DNA of 64,000 bases, from positions 62,001 through 126,000 of the forward strand of contig JAEYNP010000120.1 of assembly GCA_023412495.1 (NCBI GenBank), given 5' to 3'. Below are positions 61,989 to 64,000 of this stretch, piece after piece (position 1 is the first letter of the stretch; each line of letters opens with the position of its first letter). The position numbers and the translations under genes are program-made. The stretch comes from Pseudomonadota bacterium (GTDB lineage Bacteria > Desulfobacterota > Desulfobulbia > Desulfobulbales > Desulfocapsaceae). The notes under the pieces are model-generated. The model did not search any database. It was given only the letters and a program-made list of their open reading frames with translations, and was not told where the DNA came from.

Positions 61989-64000
61989 ATGCAAAACGAA
62001 TACAAGCTCCCGGATGATTTGGCGACCGATGCAGAAGGCTTCCAATTCCCGGAAGAATCGGGTTCGGCCGAGACCCTCATGCGACTTGCCGCTGAGGGGG
62101 ATGCCTGTCTGGAAGAGATCCTGAAAATCCTTTATGGCAAGGAGGGCGTTGATTTCTCCCACTATCGGCAATCGACCGTGCTCCGCCGCATCGTCCGGAG
62201 GATGACGCTGGGCAAGAAGAACAGTTTCGAAGCCTATCTCGACCAGCTGAAAACGGACAGCCGGGAGCTTGATCTGCTGCACGGTGATCTGCTGCTCTAT
62301 TTCACCGAATTTTTCCGCGATCCCCAAATCTTTGAGACCTTGAAAAAGGATATTTTTCCTCTCCTGGTAGCAAAGCGCACCGTCAAGACTCCCATCCGGG
62401 TCTGGGTGCCCGGCTGTTCGACCGGCGAGGAGGTCTACTCACTGGCCATCAGCCTCTTCGAGTTTCTCGAAGCAAACAGGCTGGAGGTGCCGGCCCAGTT
62501 CTTCGGTACCGATCTGGTCGCCGGCCATATCGTATCAGCCCGGGCCGCCCTCTATCCGGAAAAGATCGCACGGCACGTGCCGGCGGATCGACTCGAGCGG
62601 TTTTTCGACAAAACCGCAAGCGGCTATCGGGTCATCAAGCATATCCGGGAGATGTGCGTATTCGCAACCCAGGATATCACCCAGGACCCGCCCTTTCCAA
62701 ATATTGATCTGCTCAGCTGTCGCAATCTCCTTATCTACTTCGATACGACATTCCAGGACACAGTCGTTCCCTTGTTCCATTTCGCCCTGAAGCCGTCCGG
62801 CTTCCTTCTGCTCGGGACCTCGGAGACCCTCGGGCGCTTCCCCCAGCTCTTCAGCCAGGTCGATAAGCGCCACAATATTTTTGCCAAGCGGGTTATAGCC
62901 CACAAGCAGCCTTACCGTTTTCCGGTCAACGCGCCGGTCTTCAACCAGCGGGTCAGGCACCAGCTCGATCCGGCCGACCGGGTAAAGCATAGCGACGCCT
63001 GCGACCTGACCCGAAAAATCGAGCAACTTTTGCTTGCGCGCTACGCCCCGCCGGGCGTGGTGGTCGACAGCAACCTGCAGATCCGCCAGTTCCATGGCCG
63101 GACCTCCCGTTACCTCGATCCCTCCTCCGGGGAAGCGAGCCTGAAGCTCTCCAGGATGGCCGGCCACAGCCTGATGCCGGACCTTTATGTGGCAATCGAG
63201 GAAGCAAAGAGGGAGCGGAGGACCGTGCGGAGGAGAAACATCCCCTTCGCAGCCGGCCGGGAGCAGAGCACAATAGATATTTCCGTGGTTCCGGTTCAAC
63301 ACGAAGGGGAAAGTGAAACCTATTTCCTCCTGCTCTTCGAGGAGGAGAAGGAGCCGAAGAAGGTTTCTTCCGGGACCGGGATGGAACCTGAAGGAGATAC
63401 CCGGCGGGACATGGAACTGCTTCGCCGCGATCTCATGGCGACCAAGGAGTATCTGCAGACCATCATCGAGGAGAAGGACGAGGTCAATCAGGAGTTGTGG
63501 ATCGCCAACGAAGAGGTCCAGTCGACTAACGAGGAACTGCAGAGTGTCAACGAGGAGCTGGAGGCTGCCAAGGAGGAGTTGGAGTCGAGCAACGAGGAGC
63601 TGATAGCCCTCAATGAAGAATTGCACCTGAAGAACACGGAACTGACCGAGGCCAATGCCTTGAACGAGTCCACCATCAACTGTTCCAAGGACGGGATTCT
63701 CACCTTCGACAACGACTTTCGGGTGAAGATCTGGAATCCGGCGATGGAGCGGATGTGGGGCATCAAACGGGAGATGTGCCTCGACCGCTCGTTGCTCGAC
63801 CTCTTCCCGTTCCTCATCGAAAACGGCCAGAAGGAGGTTCTCGTCTCGGTGCTTGAGGGTAATGGCGCCGTCGTCGAAAACCAGCCGTATTACAATCGGG
63901 AGCGCGGGATTCAGGGCTTTTTCGAGGGACGGTTTTCGCCGTTGTGGGACCATAATGACCGGATCATCGGCGGTCTCGCGGTCATCCACGACAGCACCGA
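61989..64000 (+). CDS. CheR methyltransferase-PAS sensory protein, 3' partial
   Basis: At least 670 aa, open to the window edge. ATG 61989 after GGAAGGAA. Residues about 60-305 are a CheR methyltransferase (VDFSHYRQSTVLRRIVRRM, FFRDPQIFETLK, PIRVWVPGCSTGEEVYSLAI, DLLSCRNLLIYFD, SGFLLLGTSETLG). Then a long coiled coil (EEVQSTNEELQSVNEELEA) and a PAS domain from about 555. CheB-CheR fusion proteins share the CheR, coiled-coil and PAS parts, but the CheB methylesterase domain that they carry N-terminally is absent here. Confidence 0.9.
   Translation, partial: MQNEYKLPDDLATDAEGFQFPEESGSAETLMRLAAEGDACLEEILKILYGKEGVDFSHYRQSTVLRRIVRRMTLGKKNSFEAYLDQLKTDSRELDLLHGDLLLYFTEFFRDPQIFETLKKDIFPLLVAKRTVKTPIRVWVPGCSTGEEVYSLAISLFEFLEANRLEVPAQFFGTDLVAGHIVSARAALYPEKIARHVPADRLERFFDKTASGYRVIKHIREMCVFATQDITQDPPFPNIDLLSCRNLLIYFDTTFQDTVVPLFHFALKPSGFLLLGTSETLGRFPQLFSQVDKRHNIFAKRVIAHKQPYRFPVNAPVFNQRVRHQLDPADRVKHSDACDLTRKIEQLLLARYAPPGVVVDSNLQIRQFHGRTSRYLDPSSGEASLKLSRMAGHSLMPDLYVAIEEAKRERRTVRRRNIPFAAGREQSTIDISVVPVQHEGESETYFLLLFEEEKEPKKVSSGTGMEPEGDTRRDMELLRRDLMATKEYLQTIIEEKDEVNQELWIANEEVQSTNEELQSVNEELEAAKEELESSNEELIALNEELHLKNTELTEANALNESTINCSKDGILTFDNDFRVKIWNPAMERMWGIKREMCLDRSLLDLFPFLIENGQKEVLVSVLEGNGAVVENQPYYNRERGIQGFFEGRFSPLWDHNDRIIGGLAVIHDST

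Noticed and set aside
62535..63989. 484-codon minus-strand open frame at the window end
   Set aside because: The plus strand reads CheR and PAS motifs throughout; this is its antisense.

Overview
The window is about 64 kb of a GC-rich bacterial chromosome. Gene content points to an anaerobic Desulfobacterota (Deltaproteobacteria-like) organism, perhaps of the Desulfobulbales. The evidence is an Mvh-type hydrogenase with in-frame UGA (selenocysteine) codons, PPDK, a sucrose synthase/sucrose-phosphate synthase pair, several radical SAM enzymes and PEP-CTERM proteins. The taxon is an inference from content; no rRNA is present. One tRNA gene (Ser, CGA anticodon) was found. No CRISPR array was seen.

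Layout. (1) 1-5.7 kb: the end of mvhD, then mvhG and mvhA. Both mvhD and mvhA are interrupted in frame by TGA, each followed by a matching SECIS-like hairpin. A small Cys protein, a divergent HypD, and a MauE-like/rhodanese redox pair follow. (2) 5.8-17.5 kb: radical SAM protein, DMT exporter, chemoreceptor, quinone oxidoreductase, adenine deaminase, PPDK, HAD phosphatase and MaoC-type hydratase. (3) 17.5-21.9 kb: two PEP-CTERM proteins in AT-rich spacers, a 59-aa membrane protein, a thioesterase and a zinc-ribbon protein. (4) 21.9-27.2 kb: LysE exporter, YwbE, SUI1 factor, the queuosine operon queC-D-E-F, a flavin reductase and a PAS protein. (5) 27.4-44.8 kb: convergent sucrose genes, transporters, ClC channel, aroC, PflX-like radical SAM, SthA transhydrogenase, two coupled glycosyltransferases and glycerate kinase.

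(6) 44.98-57.5 kb: a 12.5-kb integrated element in the 3' end of tRNA-Ser, bounded by a 14-bp direct repeat. It carries a P4-type integrase with arm sites, an AlpA regulator, an operon leader with a predicted C4/CI-like antisense RNA, a primase-helicase, an iteron-rich origin, a second tyrosine recombinase, a Mor-family activator, tandem palindromic repeats and a serine resolvase. No capsid or packaging gene was seen, so it looks like a phage satellite or a replicating integrative element.

(7) 57.6-60.6 kb: a PqqD / HprK-like kinase / nucleotidyltransferase cluster with a Tat-signal protein at its end and a 22-codon ORF coupled to pqqD at its start. This matches the poorly understood HPr-rel-A type of system and is, with the satellite's RNA switch and the selenohydrogenase, the best candidate for new biology. 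(8) 60.6-64 kb: a flavodoxin-like protein, a repeat-filled spacer and the start of a CheR-PAS protein that runs off the window.

Two repeat families recur between genes. One is heptad palindromes (GTGCTGA units), which supply the stop codons of flanking genes. The other is palindromes with GTACCTT...AAGGTAC ends.
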